A DNA stretch of 49,462 nt from Cyanobacteria bacterium UBA791 (lineage in GTDB: Bacteria > Cyanobacteriota > Vampirovibrionia > Gastranaerophilales > Gastranaerophilaceae). The position numbers were made by a program, and so were the translations under genes. The first letter of the stretch is position 1; each line of letters opens with the position of its first letter. Positions 33,596-41,313 of this stretch are shown here, piece after piece. The DNA is taken from contig DBIX01000063.1 of NCBI GenBank assembly GCA_002297005.1, forward strand, positions 1-49,462, read 5' to 3'. Under the pieces are notes generated by a model. The model did not search any database and had not been told where the DNA came from. It was given only the letters and a program-made list of their open reading frames with translations.

Positions 33596-33600
33596 TAATT

Positions 33601-33669
33601 GGATATCCGTTTTTGTCTTGATTTTATCCAATTATATCCATTTTTATCCATTTTGTCAAATTTGGATAT
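33601..33669 (-). promoter_or_regulatory. Consensus promoter with phased TGGATA operator for fic-hsdR
   Basis: On the minus strand TTGACA (33659-33654) and TATAAT (33636-33631) are separated by exactly 17 bp, a perfect housekeeping promoter. Three TGGATA boxes (plus-strand TATCCA at 33625-33630, 33635-33640, 33645-33650) repeat every 10 bp across the spacer, -10 and start site. A palindromic GGATATCC lies at 33601-33608 and an inverted TGGATAT at 33663-33669. A repressor binding one face of the helix would block this promoter. Confidence 0.8.
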
Positions 33670-33744
33670 TTTATTTCAAACTTTTTAAAAATGTCTTTGG
33701 CAATTTCTTTGAGTCCTTTAACAATAGACTTACTTAATTAAAAA

Positions 33745-34506
33745 TTAAGCATTTAAAATTGTTTCAATAAGCAAATATAGTTTAATGACATTTTCAATTT
33801 TTCCGTAATGTGGATTTTCCCCGTGTAAAATTTTATTTCTTGAAAAGTCTGCATTTGTAATATTTGAATTATCTCCAGAAGTAGTTCTTTGGTACAATTG
33901 TGTGCATAATAAATATCTTGCAACTGCTACAAAATTGTCTGTTTGGGGCATATTAAATTTTTTTCCAAATCTATCAACTAATAGCCCCTCAACTTGTGCC
34001 ATTATAGTTGGTATTACAATATTTGAAGCAGTTTTGTATGAATACCTTTTTACAACTTTAAAACAGTCTTTTAAAATTCTTAATCTATCTTTTGAAATAT
34101 GTGGATTTTTCTCCCAACATTGGATTAAATATTTTATGTAGTACCAATTTTCTTTTGTAAATTCTTCAATAAAAAATTTATCAAATAGTTCTTGTTCATC
34201 AACATCAGAAAGGTTGCACTTTATTTTTTGATACAGTCTGCCGAAAATATCACTAGGTAGAGAGCCTGGGATAATCCAACCGTATTTTTTTAACTTTTCC
34301 CATAAATCTTTATCCCAAAAATCATGTAATTCTTTAACACTATTTTGCAACTCGGATAAAGCTTGTTTTATCTCCGTTTCATGCTCTCGGCAAAAATTTT
34401 GAAACTCTTGAAATACATCTATATATGGTTGGAAATATTCTTTTAAAGTTTTTCCAAGTGTTATAAATGATTGTGTTAATTCTATCAAAGCTGAATTATT
34501 GGACAT
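33745..34506 (-). CDS. HEPN-like protein within the restriction locus
   Basis: The 253-aa protein is all-helical. An N-terminal coiled-coil-like half (~1-75) is followed by a globular helical domain that ends with FSRNKILHGE (222-230). Arg223-x4-His228 fits the R-x4-6-H motif of HEPN ribonucleases, often seen in defence proteins that arrest growth. It starts at the hsdS stop (TAATG overlap), so it is made with hsdM-hsdS. HEPN anticodon nucleases such as PrrC also sit in type I loci, but this protein lacks the PrrC ATPase. HEPN assignment is by motif only. Confidence 0.65.
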   Translation of the reverse strand: MSNNSALIELTQSFITLGKTLKEYFQPYIDVFQEFQNFCREHETEIKQALSELQNSVKELHDFWDKDLWEKLKKYGWIIPGSLPSDIFGRLYQKIKCNLSDVDEQELFDKFFIEEFTKENWYYIKYLIQCWEKNPHISKDRLRILKDCFKVVKRYSYKTASNIVIPTIMAQVEGLLVDRFGKKFNMPQTDNFVAVARYLLCTQLYQRTTSGDNSNITNADFSRNKILHGENPHYGKIENVIKLYLLIETILNA

Positions 34507-35636
34507 TACAATATCTCCAATTTTTCAACATCGATTTCGCCGGAGATTAGACGAGGTAGAAGTAGGTCGCGTATTTGTTTGAAATTAGTATTCTTTATAG
34601 TTAAATTTGCAATTTGCTCAAAAATAGGTGCAATTAAATCATTAAACTTTTTTATAACATTTTCATCTGGTATATCAAATTTAAGTTGTGCCAAATCTTG
34701 AGGATAAACATGTGGTTGAGCAGCACCTCTTTGCATGTTAGTAACTTTAACTTGGTTATACTTTAATAGTAAATAATAGTAATACACATAAGGTGTCATT
34801 GTTGAATCTATAAATGAGCAATCTGAAGCCCAAATATCATTATGGTATAAATTTATATAACCAGCATTTGCACCAGAAGCACTAACTGTTATTACAGGGG
34901 CAATCGTGTTCGGCACATTATGATAATATGCAGGCTCAATTCCTCCTGCAACAACAGGAACATTCCCTTCTTTGATAGTTGCTTTAGTAATATTTTTACC
35001 TTTTTTAGGCATTACTTCACTGCCAAGTTTGGTTTGCCTGAATGTTGCGGTTTCATGGCCTGGAAATTTAAAATCTACAAACCATTCTTTATAGATTTTT
35101 TGAGCCATTTCTTCCAAAATTTTTATTCGTTTATTATTATTTTCAATCAAATCATCATAGTTTGATAAAATTTTTGCTATTTTGTTTTGTTTTTCAATTT
35201 TAGGTAAATCAATATCTAATTCTTCAAAAATTTTAACAGTTAAACTCCCCCTACTGCTGCTAGAATCTGAAAGTAGTCGTAGTTCATTATAACGAGATGA
35301 TAAATTATAAAATAAATATTTTGAATTTAATAATTCTTTTTTTGTTCTTATCGCGATAATAGATTGATTTATGTATGTATCTGTTAAACAATAAGCAACT
35401 TGCCCTCTTGTTTTACCTTGACCTGCAGAGGCTATAACAATATCTCCAATTTTTGCTAATCTTGTACTTGATTTTTCCACACCTAATTTGGTAATAGTTT
35501 TTTCTGTTTTTCTTATGTATGAATTTTTTGTTTCACCAGAAGATAACCAATAAAATTCACCATTCCAAAATTTTTCATTTTTTGTTGAAGGAGTACCTCC
35601 ACTAAAGATGTTAACTGATAAATCTTTCAATTTCAT
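34506..35636 (-). CDS. hsdS: Type I restriction enzyme, specificity subunit
   Basis: Chooses the bipartite target sequence. The 376-aa protein has two target-recognition domains (~1-150, starting LKDLSVNIFSGGTP, and ~195-345), each followed by a long helix (~150-190, NKIAKILSNYDDLIENNNKRI, and ~345-372, DLIAPIFEQI...LLLPRLISGEI). FVDFKFPGHE before the second domain is typical. It is full length and 1 bp after hsdM. I see no silent hsdS half-copies in the window. Confidence 0.94.
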   Translation of the reverse strand: MKLKDLSVNIFSGGTPSTKNEKFWNGEFYWLSSGETKNSYIRKTEKTITKLGVEKSSTRLAKIGDIVIASAGQGKTRGQVAYCLTDTYINQSIIAIRTKKELLNSKYLFYNLSSRYNELRLLSDSSSSRGSLTVKIFEELDIDLPKIEKQNKIAKILSNYDDLIENNNKRIKILEEMAQKIYKEWFVDFKFPGHETATFRQTKLGSEVMPKKGKNITKATIKEGNVPVVAGGIEPAYYHNVPNTIAPVITVSASGANAGYINLYHNDIWASDCSFIDSTMTPYVYYYYLLLKYNQVKVTNMQRGAAQPHVYPQDLAQLKFDIPDENVIKKFNDLIAPIFEQIANLTIKNTNFKQIRDLLLPRLISGEIDVEKLEIL

Positions 35637-35637
35637 C

Positions 35638-37278
35638 TTATACCCTCAATAATTCTTTTACATTATGTGCAATCTTTTCTTCAAGGTCTTTTGATTCAGA
35701 ATTTAGTTTTTCAAGCTCAGAATTTAGTTCTTTTAGTTTATCTTCAAATACATAATCTTCTTCTTCAACCTCGGCAACTCCAACATAACGTCCTGCGTTC
35801 AAACTCCAACCTTGTTTTTCAATTTCTTCAATAGTTGCAACTTTGCATAAACCTTTTACATCTTGGTATTTTTCATCAGGGAATTTTTCTAATGTCAGTT
35901 TTTTACTACCCCACCTGTAGTCAGGTTTTTCTCCGCGATATAGTTTTACAATATTGGTAATGAATTCAATCTGTTCATCTGTAAATTCTCTGTGTGCTCT
36001 ATCAATCTGAGTATAAATCTCCCTTACATCAAGAAACAGAACTTTATCTTTTCTATCTGTATTCTTTTTACCTTTATCCAAGAACCAAAGTGTACAAGGG
36101 AGTGTAACATTGTGGAACATATTGCTTCCTACAGAAACCATTACATCAACAGCGTTATCTTTGATAATTTTTTCTCTTATTGTTTGTTCTGTCTGTCTTG
36201 CATCACTTGCAGAGTTTGGCATAACAAATCCGGCACGTGCATTTTCTCCATCTTTTGGTGTTTTTAATGCCGAATAAAACATCTGTATCCACAAATAGTT
36301 TGCATTATCTGCTTTTGGCAATCCAAATGGGAATCTTTTGTCGCCTTTCAATCTTTCTTTATCAACACCATCAACGTTAAACGGAGGATTTGCTAAAACA
36401 AAATCAAATTGATCAACTGATCCTTTTTCTGTTCTTTTACCATTTTCAGATTTTTTGTCTTTAACTTCATAAGTATATTCATCTTCATAAAAACTGTTTG
36501 CGGAAATAACATTTCCCTCTAAACCATGAACTGCTAGGTTCATTTTACACCATCTTACAGTCTCTTCTGTTTTCTCTTGTCCAAATACAGTAATTAAATC
36601 ATTTACTGATTTATCTTCATCTTTATTCTCTCTTTTTGCAAATTCAGCAGTTTGAACAAACATGCCACCTGAACCACAAGCTGGATCATATATTGCCCCT
36701 TTAAAAGGTTTCATTATTTCCACTAATAATTTTACTAGGCATGTCGGAGTATAAAATTCTCCGCCCTTTTGCCCTTCTGAACTTGCGAATTTACCTAAAA
36801 AATATTCATATACTTTTCCAAAGACATCTCCGTTTTCTTTTTCAAACTTAAAATCATTGAAAACTTTCATAGTATCCACAAGTAAATAATCCGGGATGCG
36901 CAAGTATCCTTTTGGTAATACACCAGCCAATCTCTCTTTGTTGTTGTTTTCCATTAGCGTCATTGCATCATTTATCGCTTTTCCAATACTTTCACCTTCT
37001 GGAAGACTTAGTAAATATTTAAAAGAGGCTTTCTCTGGAACATAAAGAATTCCTCTTGCTTCATAAGCTGTTTTTTCGTCAAAAGCTCTTCTTGAAGATT
37101 TATTTTTTAATTTTTCAATATCTGGTTTTGCTTTTTGAAATCGATAATCTGCAAATCTTAAAAAAATCAAACCTAAAACAGGTGTTGAAAATTCATTATA
37201 TTTCAATCCTGAATTTGCACGCAATGCATCAGCAGTTTTCCATAGTTTATTCTGAAAATCTTTTAAATCAAATGCCAT
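35638..37278 (-). CDS. hsdM: Type I restriction enzyme, M subunit
   Basis: N6-adenine methyltransferase of the complex. The 546-aa protein has an N-terminal helical domain (LWKTADALRANSGLKYNEFS), SAM-binding DPACGSGG (198-205), GQEKTEETVRWCKMNL, catalytic NPPF (297-300) and a C-terminal coiled coil (~515-540). GAGGTAGAGT before the ATG is a good ribosome-binding site. One TGGATA box (plus-strand TATCCA at 37318-37323) lies 40 bp upstream, like those at the fic promoter. Confidence 0.97.
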   Translation of the reverse strand: MAFDLKDFQNKLWKTADALRANSGLKYNEFSTPVLGLIFLRFADYRFQKAKPDIEKLKNKSSRRAFDEKTAYEARGILYVPEKASFKYLLSLPEGESIGKAINDAMTLMENNNKERLAGVLPKGYLRIPDYLLVDTMKVFNDFKFEKENGDVFGKVYEYFLGKFASSEGQKGGEFYTPTCLVKLLVEIMKPFKGAIYDPACGSGGMFVQTAEFAKRENKDEDKSVNDLITVFGQEKTEETVRWCKMNLAVHGLEGNVISANSFYEDEYTYEVKDKKSENGKRTEKGSVDQFDFVLANPPFNVDGVDKERLKGDKRFPFGLPKADNANYLWIQMFYSALKTPKDGENARAGFVMPNSASDARQTEQTIREKIIKDNAVDVMVSVGSNMFHNVTLPCTLWFLDKGKKNTDRKDKVLFLDVREIYTQIDRAHREFTDEQIEFITNIVKLYRGEKPDYRWGSKKLTLEKFPDEKYQDVKGLCKVATIEEIEKQGWSLNAGRYVGVAEVEEEDYVFEDKLKELNSELEKLNSESKDLEEKIAHNVKELLRV

Positions 37279-37580
37279 ACTCTACCTCAATCTAAACGTA
37301 TAAACAATTTTAAATAATATCCATTGAGAATTCATCGACTTGTTAGATGAAATTGTCAACGTGAAATGATTGAGTGAAAGGTTATATGAGTTATATCCTT
37401 TAAAATATTATAAATATCTGGCTTAATAATATAAATTATGAAAATTTGAGTAATAACAAAGTTGTTTTATATTACAATTTTGAAAAAGTTAATTACAAAA
37501 TATTAAAAATGTGTTATTCTATTAATGTACATTATTTATTTTTTTATTGAAAATTTTTGTTTATTGTAATGTATTTTGAT

Positions 37581-37596
37581 GGGTTCGGATTCCACC
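37581..37596 (+). other. Possible attachment-site remnant (tRNA 3'-end-like)
   Basis: GGGTTCGGATTCCACC matches the T-arm/3' end of tRNA-Ser (28940-28955, GGGTTCGAATCCCACC) at 14 of 16 positions, in the same orientation. The loop TTCGGAT and flanks still resemble a T-arm. No tRNA body precedes it. With tRNA-Ser it brackets the whole restriction locus, as expected for an integrated element, although the match after this point fails (ctcgct against tcttcc). Confidence 0.4.
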
Positions 37597-37613
37597 CTCG
37601 CTATACTCAAACC

Positions 37614-37636
37614 AACTGTTAAAAGAGCTCAAACTG
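37614..37636 (-). repeat. Recombinase-site arm copy A (inverted)
   Basis: AACTGTTAAAAGAGCTCAAA is the reverse complement of the sequence at 38377-38394 apart from a 2-base insertion. The two copies flank recombinase 1 in inverted orientation, 781 bp end to end. The adjoining 6-bp spacer differs from the other copies. Confidence 0.6.
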
Positions 37637-37797
37637 CAAGTGTTTTTACAACGGGTAATGTGATTTTTCAATTTGGTATATAGAAAAAGATTAATTAAAT
37701 ATCTCAATTCATAAATAGTACTCTCCTAGCTTATTTACAAAACTGATTTTTTCTAAAATAGAGTTGTAAGGTAAAAAATATAAAGAAAGGAGAAATT

Positions 37798-38340
37798 ATG
37801 ACAGCAGTAGAACCTATTAGAGATTTAAAACATTTACACAAAATAGAAGAGTATTTTGCTCAAAAAAGTAAAAGAGATTTATTATTGTTTACTATTGGAA
37901 CAAATTGTGGATTAAGAATTTCTGACATTGTTGCACTAAATGTTGGTGATGTAAGAAATAAAAGCCATATCCAAATAGTAGAACAAAAAACAGGTAAATT
38001 TAAAAAATTCCCAGTTAATTCAAAATTAAAGCCTATGTTTGAAGATTTCACAAAAGGAAAACATTCAGAAGAACCTTTATTTAAAACAATATTTAACAAT
38101 AGAATGGATAGATTTGGAGCTTATTACATTCTAAAAGAAGCAGCAAAATCATTACACCTACAAGAAAAAGTAGGAACTCACACAATGCGGAAAACTTTTG
38201 GTTACCATCATTATCAAAAGTTTAAAGATGTTGCAATCCTTCAAAAAATCTTTAACCATTCCACTCCTCAAATTACCTTGAGGTATATTGGAATTGAACA
38301 AGACCAAATTGATGATAGTTATAATAACTTTATTTTATAG
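37798..38340 (+). CDS. Mini tyrosine recombinase 1 (catalytically complete)
   Basis: The 180-aa protein consists only of a tyrosine-recombinase catalytic domain without the usual N-terminal core-binding domain. All residues are present: Arg40 (CGLRISD), Lys64 (EQKTGK), His128 and Arg131 (THTMRKTFGYHHY), His154 (FNHSTP) and nucleophile Tyr163 (LRYIGI). Similar ~180-aa integrases occur in Firmicutes and their phages. AAAGGAG supports the start. It is flanked by inverted repeats and followed by an array of dif-like sites, which are its likely substrates. Confidence 0.92.
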   Translation: MTAVEPIRDLKHLHKIEEYFAQKSKRDLLLFTIGTNCGLRISDIVALNVGDVRNKSHIQIVEQKTGKFKKFPVNSKLKPMFEDFTKGKHSEEPLFKTIFNNRMDRFGAYYILKEAAKSLHLQEKVGTHTMRKTFGYHHYQKFKDVAILQKIFNHSTPQITLRYIGIEQDQIDDSYNNFIL

Positions 38341-38376
38341 GGTAAAATCCTTTAACAACAATATAGAACATAACAT

Positions 38377-38412
38377 TTTGAGCTCTTAACAGTTTATCAA
38401 ATATGTAATGAA
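38377..38412 (+). repeat. Recombination site B
   Basis: CTCTTAAC (38383-38390), four bases, then TATCAA (38395-38400) and a degenerate right arm beginning ATATGTAATGAA. The preceding TTTTGAG extends the inverted match to copy A. The right arm recalls the XerD arm of dif sites (TTATGTTAA). Confidence 0.6.
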
Positions 38413-38529
38413 AGAGATTTATACTAAATTCTACCACAAAAAATATAAAAAGTTTACGTTTGTTATTAATAATTACATTTTTTACAGATGTCCAAAACTT
38501 AATATATACTTGATTGTTCAGTACTTTGG

Positions 38530-38559
38530 CTCTTAACCATATATCAATTTTGTGAACAT
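38530..38559 (+). repeat. Recombination site C
   Basis: CTCTTAAC (38530-38537), four bases, then the identical 6-bp spacer TATCAA (38542-38547) and right arm TTTTGTGAACAT. It is in direct orientation to site B, 147 bp away. The 435-bp gap between the two recombinase genes contains no ORF apart from these sites. Confidence 0.6.
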
Positions 38560-38692
38560 GTTATTTTTGATTTGCTTATTTCAATATTAACAGAAACAAA
38601 TTTATTTTCAAATTTGAAAACAAAATGTGAAGTTATTATAAATAATAAAAAATTAATATACCTGAATATCAAGTATATTACGCTTTTAACGG

Positions 38693-38722
38693 CTCTTAAC
38701 TTTATTGATATAAAGTTAAGAG
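38693..38722 (-). repeat. Recombination site D (symmetrical arms)
   Basis: Perfect 12-bp inverted arms, CTCTTAACTTTA (38693-38704) and TAAAGTTAAGAG (38711-38722), enclose a 6-bp spacer that reads TATCAA on the minus strand, the same as sites B and C. The 12-6-12 layout is that of a Xer/dif-type core site. No T run follows, so it is not an intrinsic terminator. It lies 53 bp upstream of recombinase 2. Confidence 0.7.
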
Positions 38723-38775
38723 ATTTGTTGTAGAAGTGATAAAAAATTTTATTAAATGAAAGAAGCTAGAAGTTT

Positions 38776-39321
38776 ATGATGGCAAGTAGCCCGATTGTAG
38801 ATAAGAATTTAATAGAACAAATCAAACAAAAATATTTGGATAAAAACCAAAAGAGAGATTTGTTGCTGTTTTTATTGTCTATTAATACTGGAATAAAACT
38901 TGCAGAACTTTTGAAACTTAGAGTTTGTGATATTAAAAACAAAGATTTGCTAACGATAAAAGAAGCTTATACAAAGAATAAAAAGGTATTTCCTTTAAAT
39001 ACAGAAATTAAAGAATTGGCAAAAGAATACACAGAAAATAGAAAAGCAAAAGAACCTTTGTTTATATCTATTTTTGGCAAAGCTGTTGATAGAATACAAG
39101 TTTTTAGAAATTTTAAAGAGATTTGCGTTGAATTAGGCATTGAAAAAGAATATTCAGTATCCTCTTGGAGAAAAACTTTTGGTTACCACTATTACAAAAA
39201 GTATGGTGATTTGGCAATGTTGGAATGGCTTTTTAATCAATCAACTGTATCGGAAACTATGAAATATATCGGAGTAAAAGAGGATTTAAATTCTCACTTT
39301 AATAAGGAGTTTTGCCTATGA
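38776..39321 (+). CDS. Degenerate mini tyrosine recombinase 2
   Basis: The 181-aa protein is a clear paralogue of recombinase 1 along its whole length (shared KRDLLLF, RKTFGYH, KEPLF, YIG). Three catalytic positions are changed: Arg40 is Lys41 (TGIKLAE), His128 is Ser129 (SVSSWRKT) and His154 is Gln155 (FNQST). Arg132 and Tyr164 (MKYIGV) remain. It may bind the same DNA sites without normal strand exchange, as a regulator or partner subunit. Its stop overlaps the start of the polysaccharide operon by 4 bp (ATGA), so it is its first cistron. No clear Shine-Dalgarno; a second ATG follows immediately. Confidence 0.9.
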   Translation: MMASSPIVDKNLIEQIKQKYLDKNQKRDLLLFLLSINTGIKLAELLKLRVCDIKNKDLLTIKEAYTKNKKVFPLNTEIKELAKEYTENRKAKEPLFISIFGKAVDRIQVFRNFKEICVELGIEKEYSVSSWRKTFGYHYYKKYGDLAMLEWLFNQSTVSETMKYIGVKEDLNSHFNKEFCL

Positions 39322-39944
39322 TAAATATTGATATTTTAGCACATAGAGGGTATTGGAAGACAGAAGAAGAAAAGAATACAAAAGTTGCTTTTGAAAGAGC
39401 TTTTGATAATGGTTTTGGTATTGAAACTGATTTAAGAGATATTTGTGGAAAAATTGTTATTTCGCACAATATGCCAAAAGGTGACGAAATAGCTTTTGAA
39501 GAGATTTTGCAAATGTTAAACGGCAGAAATCTGCCATTAGCTCTTAACATTAAGGCTGACGGACAAGCAGATGAAATAAATCGTTTGTTAGCAAAATATA
39601 ATCATACTAATTATTTTATGTTTGATATGAGTATTCCTGAAATGGTTTACGATTTTAAACTTGGCGGATTAAAAATTTTTACAGGCTTAAGCGATGTTAT
39701 AACTACTCCAATTATGTTTGAAGAAGCGGATGGTATATGGCTTGACAGTTTTAATTCTGACTGGTTTGGAGCTGAGGAAATTTTAAATCTTCAAAACCAA
39801 GGTAAAAAGGTTTGTATAGTTTCACCAGATTTACACAAGAGAGAATATAAGACAATTTGGGAACGATATAAAAATATTGATGGAATAATGCTTTGTACAG
39901 ATTATCCAATGGAAGCAAAGGAGTTTTTTAATGACAAAAATTAA
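39318..39944 (+). CDS. Glycerophosphodiester phosphodiesterase-like protein
   Basis: The 208-aa protein has the GDPD/PLC-like catalytic set: His9-Arg10-Gly11 (LAHRGYW), Glu36 and Asp38 (GIETDLRD), and His50 (VISHN). It is shorter than typical GDPDs (~240-250 aa), lacks a signal peptide and so is cytoplasmic. Start at ATG 39318 follows AAGGAG. Being first of the sugar-nucleotide genes, it may work on a phosphodiester precursor of the surface polymer; that is inference. Confidence 0.85.
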   Translation: MINIDILAHRGYWKTEEEKNTKVAFERAFDNGFGIETDLRDICGKIVISHNMPKGDEIAFEEILQMLNGRNLPLALNIKADGQADEINRLLAKYNHTNYFMFDMSIPEMVYDFKLGGLKIFTGLSDVITTPIMFEEADGIWLDSFNSDWFGAEEILNLQNQGKKVCIVSPDLHKREYKTIWERYKNIDGIMLCTDYPMEAKEFFNDKN

Positions 39945-40587
39945 AGCTGTAATTTTTGATATGGACGGAGTCCTAATTGAGGCTAAGGATTGGCACTATG
40001 AAGCTTTAAACCAAGCTTTAGAACTTTTTGGATATAAAATTTCAAGATATGACCATTTAGTAACTTTCGATGGCTTACCAACAAAGAAAAAACTTGAAAT
40101 GCTTTCTATGGAAAAAGGGTTGCCACAAGGTCTACACAAATTTATAAATCACATGAAACAAATATATACAATGGAACACGTATATATGAAGTGTAAACCC
40201 ATGTTTCATCACCAATATGCTTTATCAAAGTTAAAAGCTGAGGGATATGGCTTAGCCTTGGCGTCAAATTCTGTAAGGGTAACTATTGATATGATGATGG
40301 AAAAAGCTGATTTGCAAAAATATCTTGATTTTACTTTATCAAACCAAGATGTAACCAAATCAAAACCTGATCCTGAAATTTACACAACTGCAATACGAAG
40401 ATTTGGACTAAAACCTGAAGAATGCTTAGTTGTAGAAGATAATCCAAATGGTGTTAAGGCTGCTTTAGGTAGCGGAGCAAATCTTTTAAAAGTTGAAACT
40501 GTTTATGATGTAAATTACAAAAATATAAAAAATAAAATAAATGAAATAGAAGGACAAGAGGCTTTGGCTATTGGAGGTGTTAAGTAA
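39931..40587 (+). CDS. HAD-superfamily phosphatase/phosphomutase-like
   Basis: The 218-aa protein has DMDGVL (Asp10, Asp12), SNS (motif II), a motif III lysine in KSKPDPEIY and VVEDN (motif IV). The helical cap between motifs I and II is of the beta-phosphoglucomutase type. It acts on a small phosphorylated metabolite, probably a sugar or polyol phosphate in this pathway. It overlaps the GDPD gene by 14 bp and the next gene by 1 bp. Confidence 0.9.
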   Translation: MTKIKAVIFDMDGVLIEAKDWHYEALNQALELFGYKISRYDHLVTFDGLPTKKKLEMLSMEKGLPQGLHKFINHMKQIYTMEHVYMKCKPMFHHQYALSKLKAEGYGLALASNSVRVTIDMMMEKADLQKYLDFTLSNQDVTKSKPDPEIYTTAIRRFGLKPEECLVVEDNPNGVKAALGSGANLLKVETVYDVNYKNIKNKINEIEGQEALAIGGVK

Positions 40588-41309
40588 TGAACATAATTAT
40601 TTTAATGGCTGGAAGCACAAAAGATTTTGAAGAAAAAGGATATTCTTATCCAAAATATTTAATTGAAGTTCAAAACAAACCGATGATTCAAAGAACGATT
40701 GAATCATTAAAGAATGTTGGAGAAAATATAACTTGTATTATTAGAAAAGAAGACCAAGAAAAGTATTTTTTAGGTGATACAATAAAAATTCTTTGTCCAA
40801 GTTGTAATATTATCGAAGTTTCTGGAGAAACAAAGGGTGCAGTATGTACAGCATTGTTTGCGATAGATAAGATTAACAGTGATGACGAACTTTTAATTTT
40901 AAACGGTAGTCAGTTAATAAAAACAGATATTAAACCTGCGATTGATAGTTTTAGAGAAAGAAATTTAGATGGTGGAATAGTAACGATAAATGCAGTTCAC
41001 CCAAAATACAGCTCAGTTTTACTTGATGAAAATGAGTTAGTTATTCAAACAAGTGAAAAACGTCCTATTTCAGATATTGCCTCTACTGGGTGTTGTTATT
41101 ACAAACGAGGCTCTGATTTTGTAAGTTCAGCATTTGCAGTTATCGAAAAAGATGTTAATACGCAAGGACTTTATTACATAAGTTCCACGTTTAATGAAAT
41201 GATATTAAATAATAAAAAAATAGGCATTTATGAAATTTCAAAGAAAGATTACATTTCATTTGCCAATTATCAACTGTACGAAAATTATTTATCACATAGA
41301 AGGGGATAG
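40587..41309 (+). CDS. Nucleotidyltransferase-fold protein lacking the active-site signature
   Basis: The 240-aa protein is paralogous to the next gene (MNIIILMAG...YPKYLIEVQNKPMI aligned to MINIVIPMAG...KPKPFIDVLGKPMI). The GAGSRF loop is replaced by GSTKDF, losing the nucleotide-binding Gly and catalytic Arg, and the metal-binding Asp of NSDQ is Ser in NGSQ. It is therefore probably not an active nucleotidyltransferase. It may form a heteromer with the intact enzyme or bind a sugar phosphate. Confidence 0.82.
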   Translation: MNIIILMAGSTKDFEEKGYSYPKYLIEVQNKPMIQRTIESLKNVGENITCIIRKEDQEKYFLGDTIKILCPSCNIIEVSGETKGAVCTALFAIDKINSDDELLILNGSQLIKTDIKPAIDSFRERNLDGGIVTINAVHPKYSSVLLDENELVIQTSEKRPISDIASTGCCYYKRGSDFVSSAFAVIEKDVNTQGLYYISSTFNEMILNNKKIGIYEISKKDYISFANYQLYENYLSHRRG

Positions 41310-41313
41310 AAAG

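Larger units (their letters stand above)
37279..37797. other. Intergenic region between hsdM and recombinase 1
   Basis: No ORF is supported. The stretch is very AT-rich up to about 37570. It then holds the tRNA-end-like sequence (37581-37596) and the inverted repeat copy at 37614-37636. It ends with AAAGGAGAAATT, the ribosome-binding site of recombinase 1. TAAAAT at about 37754-37759 may be its -10 element. Confidence 0.5.

Noticed and set aside
33596..33631. TTG start giving a 365-aa Fic protein
   Set aside because: The TTG falls within the TATAAT box of the consensus promoter, so it would lie upstream of the transcript start. ATG 33595 is preferred.
39541..39552. A further CTCTTAAC recombinase arm
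   Set aside because: It lies inside the GDPD coding sequence and lacks the TATCAA spacer at the required distance, so it is probably chance.
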